Assembly: GCA_007120165.1 (NCBI GenBank)
Contig: SKOH01000030.1
Span: 1-56,399 of the forward strand
Length of the DNA stretch: 56,399 bases
Reading direction: 5' to 3'
DNA from: Clostridiales bacterium
GTDB lineage: Bacteria; Bacillota; Clostridia; Peptostreptococcales; T1SED10-28
In this document: piece after piece, positions 18,703-27,191 of the stretch
Position numbering within the stretch: the stretch's first letter is position 1
How the letters are laid out: every line of letters starts with the position of its first letter
The notes under the pieces: model-generated
Database searches by the model: none
What the model saw: the letters and a program-made list of their open reading frames with translations, nothing else
What the model was told of the DNA's origin: nothing
Translations under genes and position numbers: made by a program

Positions 18703-21183
18703 TTATTCGTACTGAATCTCCCGGATTACCGAAAGTTTTCGACTTTTCATAACCACCGGCAGGGTCGCCAGTAAGAACAGCAGGAAAGCGGCTACGAAAA
18801 ATGGCACCATTCCGAAGATGTTAAATTCAATCGGTATCGGAAGACCGATCATCGTGGTGAGGGCCGTAATCAGACGGGCCATCAGGTATCCGTAAGGCGT
18901 GATAAAGAGGATCGCCCAAAGGACGGTTACACCGGATTCGATAAAGATCATCCGACTCCGCTGGCTTCTGGTCATACCGAGGGAGCTTAGGATGGCTAAA
19001 TCTTTTTTCCGCTGAATAAAGCTGATGATGATATTATTTAAGGCTCCAAAGGCGCCGATGACCACTGCCATGATGGAAAATATACTGAGGATGTTCATCA
19101 TCTGCCGGTTGCCCTCCAGGTTACGTTCCATAGAAGCTTCCAGGCTGATTACCTGAGCACCGTAGCCCCGGGTGATCTCTCGTATTTCTTCTGCGAAGGC
19201 GTCGTTTGCTTCCTCGGCGTGAAAGTAAAGGCTGTCGGTATAGGCGTAGTGGAAAGAGTCTCTGAGCTGCTGATTATCAATCATTATGAAAGAACCATTG
19301 TAATACAGTCTTCCGTCCACCACTCCGGCCACTTCATAGTCTTTGGTTCTCCCGTCCACTTCAAAGGGAAGGATGTCACCTTCTTCAATTCCATTTATAC
19401 TGGCAGTATTTTTCGATACGATAATCATACTTTCAGGGTTTTCCAGGAAACGGTCATAAATGATTTTATTATCACCTTCGTGAAAGCCGAGGTAAGGGTT
19501 AAAGTCCGGGTATTTTAACGGATCGATCCCCATCACCATACTGTTGGTGGTATCCAGCTTTCCGTAGCCCAGCATCACTTCATGGATTGATTCCTCCTGA
19601 ATTTTTGGATGCTCGGCCAGGCTTTCCTTCAGGCTTTCGATAGACTCGGGATCCTGCATACGGATCTGTTCCACGGCATAATCAAAATCCATATCGGAAA
19701 ATGCGTCCACCACGGTGGACTGAAGACTGCTGCTGACGGAATTGATTGCCACCATGGCTAAGATCGACATAATCAGCAGCGTAATATTACCCCGGAGGGA
19801 TTTGCTGCTTTCCACATTATGCAGACCTAAGGCCGAGGTACTGCTAAAACTTTTCATCCCCCGAAACAGCTTAGGGGTACAAAAGGACAGAACCCGAGGA
19901 TAAATCAGTATCAGACTGATTACTGAACCCAACAGCATTAAGGGACTGAAGCTCACCACATAGGGCAGTTCCATGAAAACCGACAGGGTAATAAAGAGTA
20001 GGAGCAGGGTCCCAAGGATGAAGCCTTTATAACCTTTTTTTCCGTTCCGTTCATCGATACTTAATATTACGTTCTTCACTTGCATTCTACCGGCCTTAAC
20101 AATCGGCAGGGTACAGGAGAGCAGCGAAAGCAGTAAAGAGAAAACCATCCCTGCAGCAATCAACGAAGTTTCAAATTCAAAACTTCCAGTAATACCATAA
20201 TCCCGTAGGGGAGCAAGAAAGTAATGAATGAAATACAAAATCCCTATTCCAAGTCCTGAGCCGATCACTCCGCCAAGAATCCCATAAAGGCCGCTTTCAA
20301 GATAAAGAATGCGACGTACGTCTCCTTTGGTGGCTCCTTGGGAAAAGAAGGTACCGATGATCGGAAGACGCTCGGTGATAAGTAATTTAAAGGATCCGTA
20401 AATAATGAAACTGCTCATTAACACGACAATTAGCAGCATGCCGTAAAAAATCGAGGTGATCTGGGCGATCTGCGCTTCCGCTCCTTCCATATCCAATATT
20501 TCCTGGGCGTGAAAGGCTTCGTTATTTTCATTGAAGACGGCAATTCCTGACTCTACTGAATCCATGGAGGAGGCTGCACTCACCCGATTGACCAGGTTGC
20601 CCATACCAAAGATTTCTTGCGCGGTATTTAGCGGGACAACCAAGGAAAACTGTTCTTTCGTATCGGTGTAAAATATCCCGTCCACATCAATAATTCCGGC
20701 GACTTCAAAGGTCTCCCTATTTCCCATTAACAACACTTCCACTGAGTCCCCTAATTGAAGTCCCAGTTCCTCTTTGGTCCGATAAGAGATCAGCGCTTCC
20801 TTTTCACTGATGCCGGCGCTCTTATCTCCCTCAATCCAGTTTTTCGATTGCGTCCAATCCTGATCCATTCCATAAAAATTAATGGTTTCAAGATTATCGG
20901 TCTGATTGATCCCTTGAGAGACCACATAAGCGTTCAGCTCTGAGAGACCCTCGGTGTTCATTTCAGAGCGGTCAATCAATCCGTTTTCTTCCGACTCGAT
21001 TCGAATTTCCATTCCTTCAAAACTTGCGGTAATGGGCTTTAAAAAGCTGTCGAGACCGGTTTCCACCGCACCGATGCTGCCAATGAAAAGCGCCGTACTC
21101 ATGGCAATGGCAAAAACCAATAAAAACAGCCGCGCTTTTCGTTCCAACATGGATTTTGCAATGAATTTCATAAATATTTTCAT
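18703..21183 (-). CDS. Large FtsX-family ABC permease
   Basis: This 826-residue protein has two FtsX/MacB-like permease units. An N-terminal helix (about 15-35) is followed by a MacB periplasmic core (about 40-230), three helices (about 240-375: LLIVVLMSSFIIYGSF, LYGILGGVIGSGLGIGILYF), a central helix pair (about 390-430), a second extracellular domain (about 480-680), and a final group of helices (LSIFSIMAVVIGAFGALNNIIISF, PFFVAAFLLFLLATLPV). Predicted to work mechanically with the adjacent ATPase on extracytoplasmic substrates rather than as a classic channel. AAGGAGG precedes the ATG. No accessory HlyD-like protein is present. Confidence 0.9.
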   Translation of the reverse strand: MKIFMKFIAKSMLERKARLFLLVFAIAMSTALFIGSIGAVETGLDSFLKPITASFEGMEIRIESEENGLIDRSEMNTEGLSELNAYVVSQGINQTDNLETINFYGMDQDWTQSKNWIEGDKSAGISEKEALISYRTKEELGLQLGDSVEVLLMGNRETFEVAGIIDVDGIFYTDTKEQFSLVVPLNTAQEIFGMGNLVNRVSAASSMDSVESGIAVFNENNEAFHAQEILDMEGAEAQIAQITSIFYGMLLIVVLMSSFIIYGSFKLLITERLPIIGTFFSQGATKGDVRRILYLESGLYGILGGVIGSGLGIGILYFIHYFLAPLRDYGITGSFEFETSLIAAGMVFSLLLSLLSCTLPIVKAGRMQVKNVILSIDERNGKKGYKGFILGTLLLLFITLSVFMELPYVVSFSPLMLLGSVISLILIYPRVLSFCTPKLFRGMKSFSSTSALGLHNVESSKSLRGNITLLIMSILAMVAINSVSSSLQSTVVDAFSDMDFDYAVEQIRMQDPESIESLKESLAEHPKIQEESIHEVMLGYGKLDTTNSMVMGIDPLKYPDFNPYLGFHEGDNKIIYDRFLENPESMIIVSKNTASINGIEEGDILPFEVDGRTKDYEVAGVVDGRLYYNGSFIMIDNQQLRDSFHYAYTDSLYFHAEEANDAFAEEIREITRGYGAQVISLEASMERNLEGNRQMMNILSIFSIMAVVIGAFGALNNIIISFIQRKKDLAILSSLGMTRSQRSRMIFIESGVTVLWAILFITPYGYLMARLITALTTMIGLPIPIEFNIFGMVPFFVAAFLLFLLATLPVVMKSRKLSVIREIQYE

Positions 21184-21252
21184 GTTTTGTCCTCCTTGTT
21201 AATCTCTAAACATTATTTTATATGTACAGTATAGGGGAAGTTCTAAGTTTTC

Positions 21253-21320
21253 ATAACCGTCTGGGGACGCTTTGTTAATCCACCTAAAGGTGTTTATCCT
21301 CTCAGTCTTCAGACGGAAGA
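21253..21320 (+). repeat. Dispersed 68-base hairpin element, copy A
   Basis: It aligns without gaps to 48607-48674 with 50 of 68 identical bases by my count. The ends are CCGTCTG (21257-21263) and CAGACGG (21310-21316). An internal hairpin is CACC-taaa-GGTG. It lies upstream of the fluoride riboswitch promoter. Confidence 0.55.
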
Positions 21321-21354
21321 ACAGGGGGCATAATATATTTAAAACTGCATACGC

Positions 21355-21384
21355 TTTACACGAAGGAAGTCCTTATGATATAAT
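21355..21384 (+). promoter_or_regulatory. Promoter of the fluoride-riboswitch transcript
   Basis: TTTACA (21355-21360), an 18-base spacer and TATAAT (21379-21384) place the transcript start about 6-8 bases before the aptamer. Confidence 0.75.
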
Positions 21385-21396
21385 TCACGTAAATGA

Positions 21397-21446
21397 ATGG
21401 CGATGGAGTTCGCCCTTAACCACTGTAAAACAGTTGATGACTCCTG
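21397..21446 (+). ncRNA. Fluoride (crcB-type) riboswitch aptamer
   Basis: GGCGATGGAGTTCGCC (21399-21414) is the almost invariant 5' hairpin of the crcB RNA motif. It is followed by TTAACCACTG and by CAGTTGATGACTCCTGC, which matches the conserved 3' end (..TGATGACTCCT..) of this class. The ACTG/CAGT helix supplies the middle stem. The 3' bases overlap the terminator stem directly downstream, giving a typical transcription-ON switch. Confidence 0.92.
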
Positions 21447-21484
21447 CAAAACGATCTTAGCCGATGGTTTTGCAGGAGTTTTTT
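21441..21484 (+). terminator. Riboswitch expression-platform terminator
   Basis: CTCCTGCAAAA (21441-21451) pairs with TTTTGCAGGAG (21468-21478), followed by six T. The 5' arm overlaps the fluoride aptamer, so ligand binding should prevent this stem and allow read-through. Confidence 0.93.
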
Positions 21485-21550
21485 GTATTTAGTTTAAAAG
21501 GCTTGAAACGGAATTGATAGACAAATTCTAGACCACAGGAGGTAAAATTA

Positions 21551-22741
21551 ATGGCATTCAGTTTGGCATTGGTAATTTTATTGGGTTTACTCCTTAGCGG
21601 GATTTTTAAAAAGATCAAACTTCCGGGGTTGTTAGGAATGTTGATTTTAGGGGTGTTGATCGGACCCTACGGCCTGAACTGGCTGGATGAAAGCATGATG
21701 GAGATCTCCGGGGATTTAAGAAAAATTGCTCTGATTATCATCTTAATTCGGGCGGGTTTCGGGATTAATCGGGAGGCGCTGCAAAAAATCGGTTTTTCGG
21801 CTCTTAGGCTCAGTGTGATCCCAGTGGTTTTTGAGGGGGTCACGGTAATGCTATTGGGAGGTTGGCTGCTGGGTCTTACCACGGTGGAAGCTGGAATGCT
21901 TGGCTTCATCATTGCAGCAGTATCTCCGGCGGTCATAGTCCCGTCCATGCTTTCCTTTATTACCCGCAGGAAAGGGGAAAGCAAGGAAATCCCAACAATG
22001 ATACTGGCAGGGGCTTCCATTGATGATGTGGTGGCGATTACCATATTTTCAAGTTTTGTGGGGATGTACAGTGGACAGAGTATTTCCTTAGGGGCCCAGG
22101 TGCTCAATATTCCCTTGGCCATTGGCCTGGGGGTGGGTCTTGGACTATTGCTCAGTATGTTCCTTCTACTACTGTTTAAAATATTAAATATTCCAAACAC
22201 CAAAAAAGTATTAATGATTTTGGCCTCAGGGATTCTGCTTACCACATTGGAGGATGTACTACAAAATGTAGTACCCATCGCGGCGTTGCTGGGGGTCATG
22301 GTACTGGGTTTTGTAATATTGGAGAAAAAAGAAAGCTTAGCCCAAGAGCTTTCCAGAGAATTTAATAAAATATGGGTATTGGCGGAGATGGTGCTCTTTG
22401 TATTAGTAGGGGCCCAGGTTGATATCAGTCTGGCCCTGGAGGAGGGCTGGGCGGGGCCGTTAATTATCGGTCTGGGCCTTTCCGCCAGATACTTCGGGGT
22501 GTTTCTCTCCCTGATCAGAACCAAGCTCTCCTTAAAAGAGCGGGGGTTTTGTATGATCGCTTATACCCCTAAAGCTACCGTGCAGGCCGCCATCGGGGCT
22601 GTGCCGTTAACGCTTGGTGTTCCAGCGGGAGAAGTGATTTTAGCCTTAGCGGTATTGTCAATAATATTAACCGCGCCCTTAGGGGCTGTGGGCATTAAAA
22701 TCGTTGGAGAACGGGTTTTAGAAGATCGTTATAAACCGTAA
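21551..22741 (+). CDS. Cation:proton antiporter-family transporter under fluoride control
   Basis: This 396-residue CPA-superfamily membrane protein has about 11-13 helices. The first helix pair (LPGLLGMLILGVLIGPYGLNW) and the discontinuous-helix motif GASIDDVVAITIFSSF (about 155-170, the DD acidic pair in the ion-binding position) are diagnostic. SARYFGVFLSLI and APLGAVG lie in the second half. It lacks C-terminal TrkA domains. A fluoride riboswitch with terminator lies directly upstream, so expression should rise with fluoride. Antiporters are among the gene classes known to follow crcB RNAs. The transported ion (cation, or fluoride itself) cannot be decided here. AGGAGG precedes the ATG. 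Confidence 0.88.
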   Translation: MAFSLALVILLGLLLSGIFKKIKLPGLLGMLILGVLIGPYGLNWLDESMMEISGDLRKIALIIILIRAGFGINREALQKIGFSALRLSVIPVVFEGVTVMLLGGWLLGLTTVEAGMLGFIIAAVSPAVIVPSMLSFITRRKGESKEIPTMILAGASIDDVVAITIFSSFVGMYSGQSISLGAQVLNIPLAIGLGVGLGLLLSMFLLLLFKILNIPNTKKVLMILASGILLTTLEDVLQNVVPIAALLGVMVLGFVILEKKESLAQELSREFNKIWVLAEMVLFVLVGAQVDISLALEEGWAGPLIIGLGLSARYFGVFLSLIRTKLSLKERGFCMIAYTPKATVQAAIGAVPLTLGVPAGEVILALAVLSIILTAPLGAVGIKIVGERVLEDRYKP

Positions 22742-22766
22742 GACCGACTCAATCCGAACAATTTAT

Positions 22767-22853
22767 TTCCGAGTTTAACTGGATGCAAGCCCGGGACTTC
22801 CACCGATAAGGCATTGCCAAGGTAAAGCCTTCCCATTCGGAATTTTTCCTTTT
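22767..22853 (+). promoter_or_regulatory. Structured leader upstream of AOR, possible Moco/Tuco-type riboswitch or terminator
   Basis: Outer stem TTCCGA (22767-22772) with TCGGAA (22837-22842) is followed by a T-rich run. Inside, AAGGC (22808-22812) pairs with GCCTT (22827-22831) around a GCCAAGG-containing loop, and GGATG can pair with CATTC. The presence of several nested stems goes beyond a simple terminator, and the next gene codes for a Mo/W-cofactor enzyme. Class assignment is from memory of the family and is uncertain. Confidence 0.45.
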
Positions 22854-22946
22854 CTTTATCCAGTTGAATTTAAAAGTCTGAAGTTTTGGGTATAGAACTA
22901 TTTAGGAGAGAAAATACAATATTCATCATAAAAGGAGGAAATACCA

Positions 22947-24806
22947 TTGCCAACCGGATATGCAGGAAAACTATTATTTGTGAATTTGACCACGGAAGAG
23001 ATTCAGGAAGAAGAACTGAGTAAAGAACTGGCCGAACAGTTTATCGGAGGATACGGCATCGGTGCAAAAATTCTTTACGACCGAATGCCGGCAGGGGCGG
23101 ACCCCTTAGGACCGGATAGTTATATCGGTTTTATGACCGGTCTTACCAATGATACGAAAACCTTATTTGGCGGCCGCTACACCCTGGTGCATAAATCTCC
23201 GATTACCGGCGGCTGGAACGATGCCAACTCCGGGGGACATTTCGGACCGGAACTGAAAAAAGCCGGATACGACGGTCTGTTTGTTTATGGAAAAGCGAAG
23301 GACCCGGTTTATCTTTATATTAACGACGGTACTGTGGAAATACGAAGTGCTAAGAATCTATGGGGTAAAACCACCAAGGAAAGCCTTGAAATTTTAAAAG
23401 AGGAGACCGGCGAGGAAAAAATTCGGGCTTCGATTATCGGTAAATCCGGAGAAAATCAGGCTTTTCTCGCCTGTCCAATAAATGATCGTCACCGGGCACC
23501 GGGCAGAGGCGGCGGCGGCGCCGTTATGGGCTCAAAAAATTTAAAAGCCGTGGCAGTTCGGGGAACGCTAAAAACCGAAGTGGCAGACCCTGATAAAATT
23601 CGGGACGCCAATATGGAAATCAGTAAAAACATGAAAGAAAACAAAGGCAATCAGCGCCTCGGTGAGCGGGGAACCGGGGGCGGCACTCCCAGCGCCTCGT
23701 TAAGCGGAGATGCTCCGGTGAAAAACTGGAAAGGGATCGGGATTCTGGATTTTGGAGAGGCATCAGCAGAAAAGGTAGGTTCAAAAAATCTTGATCGATA
23801 TAAAACCGGGAAGTATCACTGCAACAGCTGTCCCCTGGGGTGCGGTGCCGAGTACTCCGTGCCCGATGGCCGGTGGCCCCTGGAAAATACCCAAAGACCG
23901 GAATACGAAACTTCAGGAGCTTTTGGACCTACACTGCTTTGTGATGAAGAGGATGTCATTATTTATTGTAATGAGCTGTGTAATATCCACGGCATCGATA
24001 CCATATCCGCCGGAATGACCATTGCCTGGGCGATGGAATGTTATGAGGAAGGGCTTTTATCCAAAGAGGACCTGGACGGGATCGAGCTTACCTGGGGAAA
24101 TGGTGAAGCGATCGTTGAGCTGTTGGAAAAAATGGTTCAGGGAGAGGGAGTGGGAAAAATCCTCGCCAATGGATCCGAATACGCCGCAAATCATTTCGGT
24201 AAAGGGAAGAGGTATCTGCAAACGGCCAGTGGAATTGAACTCCCCATGCACGACCCCCGCTATGCACCGGGACTTGCAAGAACCTATCAGTTCGATCCGA
24301 CACCGGGTCGGCATGTAAAGGGAGGCCTTGGAAGTCTGCATATGGGTAACCGGCAGGAGGGAGATAAATACGATTATGAGAATACCGGAGAGATCGATGT
24401 AAAACTCATGGTCCACCGGGAGATTCTTAACACTGCAGGGTTTTGTCTGTTTGGAAGCGGAGTTACGCCTAAACCTCTTCACCACCAGATTATTGAAGGA
24501 ATTACCGGACGAACCTTTGATAAGGAAACCGCCCGGGACACAGGACTTCGAATCTACATCCAGCGCCACGCTTTCAATCTTCGGGAGGGAATCACGCCAC
24601 GGGATATGACCTTAACGCTAAGAGCCGTAGGAGAACCTCCCCAGGACGCAGGCCCCTTAGAGGGGATTACCGTGGATCATCAAAAGCTTGGAAGAAATTT
24701 CTTCGGTACCCTTGGGTGGGATATGGATTCCGGAAAACCACCGAGGGAGCAAATGGAAAAGCTCGGTGGACTGGAAAGGGTCATTAAGGATTTATATGAA
24801 GGATAG
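22947..24806 (+). CDS. aor: Aldehyde:ferredoxin oxidoreductase (tungsten-type AOR)
   Basis: This 619-residue, full-length AOR oxidises aldehydes to acids, or reduces acids with ferredoxin, using a tungsten (or Mo) bis-pterin cofactor and one 4Fe-4S cluster. The N-terminal domain has FGGRYTLVHKSPITGGWNDAN and the pterin-binding APGRGGGGAVMGSKNLKAVAVRG (about 188-210). The cluster ligands are CNSCPLGC (about 291-298) and a distant Cys in GFCLFGSG (about 496). The start is a TTG after AAAGGAGG. A MoaD/ThiS-like gene follows 38 bases later, a common partner of AOR genes. Confidence 0.95.
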   Translation: MPTGYAGKLLFVNLTTEEIQEEELSKELAEQFIGGYGIGAKILYDRMPAGADPLGPDSYIGFMTGLTNDTKTLFGGRYTLVHKSPITGGWNDANSGGHFGPELKKAGYDGLFVYGKAKDPVYLYINDGTVEIRSAKNLWGKTTKESLEILKEETGEEKIRASIIGKSGENQAFLACPINDRHRAPGRGGGGAVMGSKNLKAVAVRGTLKTEVADPDKIRDANMEISKNMKENKGNQRLGERGTGGGTPSASLSGDAPVKNWKGIGILDFGEASAEKVGSKNLDRYKTGKYHCNSCPLGCGAEYSVPDGRWPLENTQRPEYETSGAFGPTLLCDEEDVIIYCNELCNIHGIDTISAGMTIAWAMECYEEGLLSKEDLDGIELTWGNGEAIVELLEKMVQGEGVGKILANGSEYAANHFGKGKRYLQTASGIELPMHDPRYAPGLARTYQFDPTPGRHVKGGLGSLHMGNRQEGDKYDYENTGEIDVKLMVHREILNTAGFCLFGSGVTPKPLHHQIIEGITGRTFDKETARDTGLRIYIQRHAFNLREGITPRDMTLTLRAVGEPPQDAGPLEGITVDHQKLGRNFFGTLGWDMDSGKPPREQMEKLGGLERVIKDLYEG

Positions 24807-24844
24807 ACTAAAAAATTATAAGGATTCGTAAGTGAGGTGTCGAT

Positions 24845-25084
24845 ATGGAGATTATGGTGAAATATTTCGGCTTGGAATCTATTCAGGAAGGCTTTGAGGT
24901 GATTCTCCCGGAAGGGGCCACCGGGAAGGACTTACTGGAAAAACTTAAAAAAGAGAGCACCGATGAGGAAAAGATACTTTTGGATACCGCAACCATTATG
25001 ATCAATGAAGATAAAGGGTATCCCGGTACTGTTCTTAAAGACCGGGACCGTGTGCTGATTTTAATACCCTTGGGCGGCGGATAA
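24845..25084 (+). CDS. MoaD/ThiS-family sulfur carrier
   Basis: This 79-residue ubiquitin-fold protein ends in GGG after VLILIPLGGG, giving the Gly-Gly C-terminus that is adenylated and thiocarboxylated. The start, MEIMVKYFGLESI, and LPEGATGKDLLEKL match MoaD-like folds. The family supplies sulfur for the dithiolene of molybdopterin. The position immediately after aor indicates a role in making the cofactor of this enzyme. GTGAGGTG precedes the ATG. No MoaE, MoeA or MoeB is in the window, so remaining cofactor genes lie elsewhere. Confidence 0.9.
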   Translation: MEIMVKYFGLESIQEGFEVILPEGATGKDLLEKLKKESTDEEKILLDTATIMINEDKGYPGTVLKDRDRVLILIPLGGG

Positions 25085-25109
25085 AATTTTCAAGAAGGAG
25101 AGGCGGATT

Positions 25110-25925
25110 ATGGAAGATAATCTTAAGCTTTTTCAGCGAAGCAAAGGGCATTTGTGGACCGATGAACATATTTCCAAAGAAATGTTAAAAGCACATTTGG
25201 ATAACCGCCACGAGGGGGCCAGCAGAAAGCCGGAAACCATAATAAAAACCGTGGATTGGATTGAAAAGCAGTTGACAGCAGAGGCCAAGGTATTGGATCT
25301 AGGATGCGGACCCGGTTTTTATACAACGATGTTAAATGAGCGGGGATATGGGGTTACCGGTTTTGATATTAATCCTATATCCATTGACTATGCTGTGGGA
25401 AAAGCCCGGGAACGTGGTGCAAACATCACCTATCGCCGTCTCAATTATTTGACAGAGGACATTGGTACGGGCTACGATGCAATCATCATGATTTACTGTG
25501 ATTTCGGCGCTTTAGTTCCCGAAGAACAAAGAGCGTTGCTAAAAAAGATCAAGGATGCTTTGAATCCCGGCGGGAAGTTTTTGTTCGACGTTTTTGGTGA
25601 GGGACTCAGCCGTCTAAAAGAAGAAGGCCGGCAGTGGAGCTATGAAACGGAAGAGGGGTTTTGGGGTGTGAAACCTCATTTTGTCTTGGAAGAGTCTAAG
25701 CATTTTTCTAAGGAGAAGGTTTGGGGAGATCGAAATATTGTCATGGAAGAGGGTCAAATTCCCAAAGAATATATTACCTGGGACCAGTATTACAACAGGG
25801 AGGAAATCGAAAGATTGCTAAAGGATAACGGATTTACGCTGATTGAGTTGAATGATCAGTTAATTCCTATGAAAGGTCAAGGGCAGACGGTGGTGCATTT
25901 TGTTGTTTCAGAAACATCCCCTTAG
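25110..25925 (+). CDS. Class I SAM-dependent methyltransferase
   Basis: This 271-residue protein has Rossmann motif I VLDLGCGPGFYTT (about 58-70), acidic motif II GFDINPISIDYA, motif III-like GYDAIIMIYCDFGALVP and a post-motif LNPGGKFLFDVFG. The C-terminal half contains the WGDRNIVMEEGQIPKEYITWDQYY region of an accessory beta element seen in small-molecule methyltransferases. It lies 25 bases after the MoaD-like gene and is probably cotranscribed with aor, but I know of no required methylation step in AOR maturation. AAGGAGAGG precedes the ATG. Confidence 0.88.
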   Translation: MEDNLKLFQRSKGHLWTDEHISKEMLKAHLDNRHEGASRKPETIIKTVDWIEKQLTAEAKVLDLGCGPGFYTTMLNERGYGVTGFDINPISIDYAVGKARERGANITYRRLNYLTEDIGTGYDAIIMIYCDFGALVPEEQRALLKKIKDALNPGGKFLFDVFGEGLSRLKEEGRQWSYETEEGFWGVKPHFVLEESKHFSKEKVWGDRNIVMEEGQIPKEYITWDQYYNREEIERLLKDNGFTLIELNDQLIPMKGQGQTVVHFVVSETSP

Positions 25926-25976
25926 AAGAAATCATAAAAAAAGATACCCCCGTCATTTGTTAAGAGGAGGGATTTT

Positions 25977-26429
25977 ATGAACTACGATGTAAGTTCTATT
26001 GACGAATATCTTAAAGTGCTGCCGGATAAAAGAAAGGAGGCGGTAGAGAAACTTCGGGAGGTAATTGCTTCTAATTTACCGGAAGGTTTTGAAGAACAGT
26101 TCACCTACGGTATGATCAGTTATGTAGTACCTCTCTCGGTATACCCTAAAGGATATCATGTGAAGGAGGGGGAACCGCTGCCGTTTATTTCTATCGCTTC
26201 TCAAAAAAATCATATCGCCTTTTACCATATGGGAATCTATAGTAAAAAAGAGGTGGAAGAATGGTTTGTGGAAGAATATAAAAAACGGGTGGCTGCAAAA
26301 CTGGACATGGGAAAGAGTTGTATCCGGTTTAGAAATCCAGACAAAATACCCTATGACCTGATCGGAGAATTATGTACAAAAATTACGGTCAATGATTATA
26401 TTGCCGCCTATGAAAAAGGAAGAAAATAA
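25977..26429 (+). CDS. DUF1801/YdhG-like protein
   Basis: These 150 residues resemble the DUF1801 family: SSIDEYLKVLPDKRKEAVEKLREVI is the N-terminal helix pair, FEEQFTYGMISYVVP the characteristic E-x-x-x-Y-G-M-x-x-Y segment, and HIAFYHMGIYS plus GKSCIRFRNPDKIPYDLI the conserved C-terminal part. The fold resembles frataxin-like/CyaY proteins, but no function is firmly known for this branch. AGAGGAGGG precedes the ATG. It ends at a strong terminator. Confidence 0.85.
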   Translation: MNYDVSSIDEYLKVLPDKRKEAVEKLREVIASNLPEGFEEQFTYGMISYVVPLSVYPKGYHVKEGEPLPFISIASQKNHIAFYHMGIYSKKEVEEWFVEEYKKRVAAKLDMGKSCIRFRNPDKIPYDLIGELCTKITVNDYIAAYEKGRK

Positions 26430-26450
26430 ACAAACAAGCAAATACGGGAA

Positions 26451-26483
26451 AAAAATCGATGCTGATAACCGCATCGATTTTTG
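26451..26483. terminator. Bidirectional terminator between convergent genes
   Basis: AAAAATCGATGC (26451-26462) and GCATCGATTTTT (26471-26482) form a perfect 12-bp stem with an eight-base loop. The T- and A-runs suit termination from both the DUF1801 gene and the tetR gene. Confidence 0.92.
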
Positions 26484-26498
26484 TTTGCAAAGAAAGAA

Positions 26499-27095
26499 TT
26501 ATTTTTCTTTGGTGGGGGCTTTACCGCAAAGTCCAAAGAAATAAAGCTGGGCTACGGATTCCCGGAGCCTTTTATTTTCCTTCGAAAAAAAAGTGGGATC
26601 ATCAAGAAAGCTTCGAAAGGAATTGATATACATCAGAACCGCTTTTTCTGGAAGATTCGGATCCAGATACCCTTCCTTTTTTCCCTGTTCAATTAAGCGA
26701 AGCAGCATCGGGTAGGTGCGGTTTTCTCCGAAGGATTGGATCATCTCCAGAAGTTTAGGATCCTGAACATCCAAATCAATAAAGGCCTTTTCTGCTCTGG
26801 CGGCGGCTTCATTTTTATCAAAAAACAGTCGGTCGATTTTTTCCTTAAAAGTGTGCCTGCCCGCTACGATTTTTTCAGATTCGGTGAGCTTTTCATCCAT
26901 ATAATCATAAAACACCTGTTGGTAGAGGCTGTCTTTACTGCCAAAATAATTATAGATGGTGACCTGGGAAACCCCGGCTTCCTTGGCAATTTCGGTGACC
27001 CCCACATCTTTAGGACCTTTCTCCACGAACAGTCTAAAGGCTGCGGCTTTTATATTTTTCATTTTTTTTTCTCTACGACGCTGGAATCCATCCAT
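26499..27095 (-). CDS. TetR/AcrR-family repressor
   Basis: This is 198 residues. The N-terminal HTH reads AAAFRLFVEKGPKDVGVTEIAKEAGVSQVTIYNYFGSKDSLYQQVF (about 18-62 in parts), the standard TetR recognition region. The C-terminal ligand domain is helical and ends IVRSFLDDPTF-like and LYFFGLCG. It is divergent from an ABC exporter operon, and a 9-bp inverted repeat overlaps the exporter promoter, so it probably represses that exporter and itself. The GTG at 27104 is an alternative start. AGAGAGG fits the ATG at 27095 better. Confidence 0.9.
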   Translation of the reverse strand: MDGFQRRREKKMKNIKAAAFRLFVEKGPKDVGVTEIAKEAGVSQVTIYNYFGSKDSLYQQVFYDYMDEKLTESEKIVAGRHTFKEKIDRLFFDKNEAAARAEKAFIDLDVQDPKLLEMIQSFGENRTYPMLLRLIEQGKKEGYLDPNLPEKAVLMYINSFRSFLDDPTFFSKENKRLRESVAQLYFFGLCGKAPTKEK

Positions 27096-27162
27096 TTTCT
27101 TCACCTCTCTTTAAGGATACTAAAAAATATGAACTAAAACAACAAAAATATTTCAAAACATA

Positions 27163-27191
27163 TTGCAAAATATTAAAAAAGGGTATATTAT
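27163..27191 (+). promoter_or_regulatory. Promoter of the ABC exporter operon
   Basis: TTGCAA (27163-27168), 17 bases and TATTAT (27186-27191). The region is extremely A/T rich, so alternatives exist. Confidence 0.6.

Noticed and set aside
21667-22524. 285-codon minus-strand open frame inside the antiporter gene
   Set aside because: Fully antisense to a recognised transporter. The length follows from low stop density opposite membrane-helix codons.
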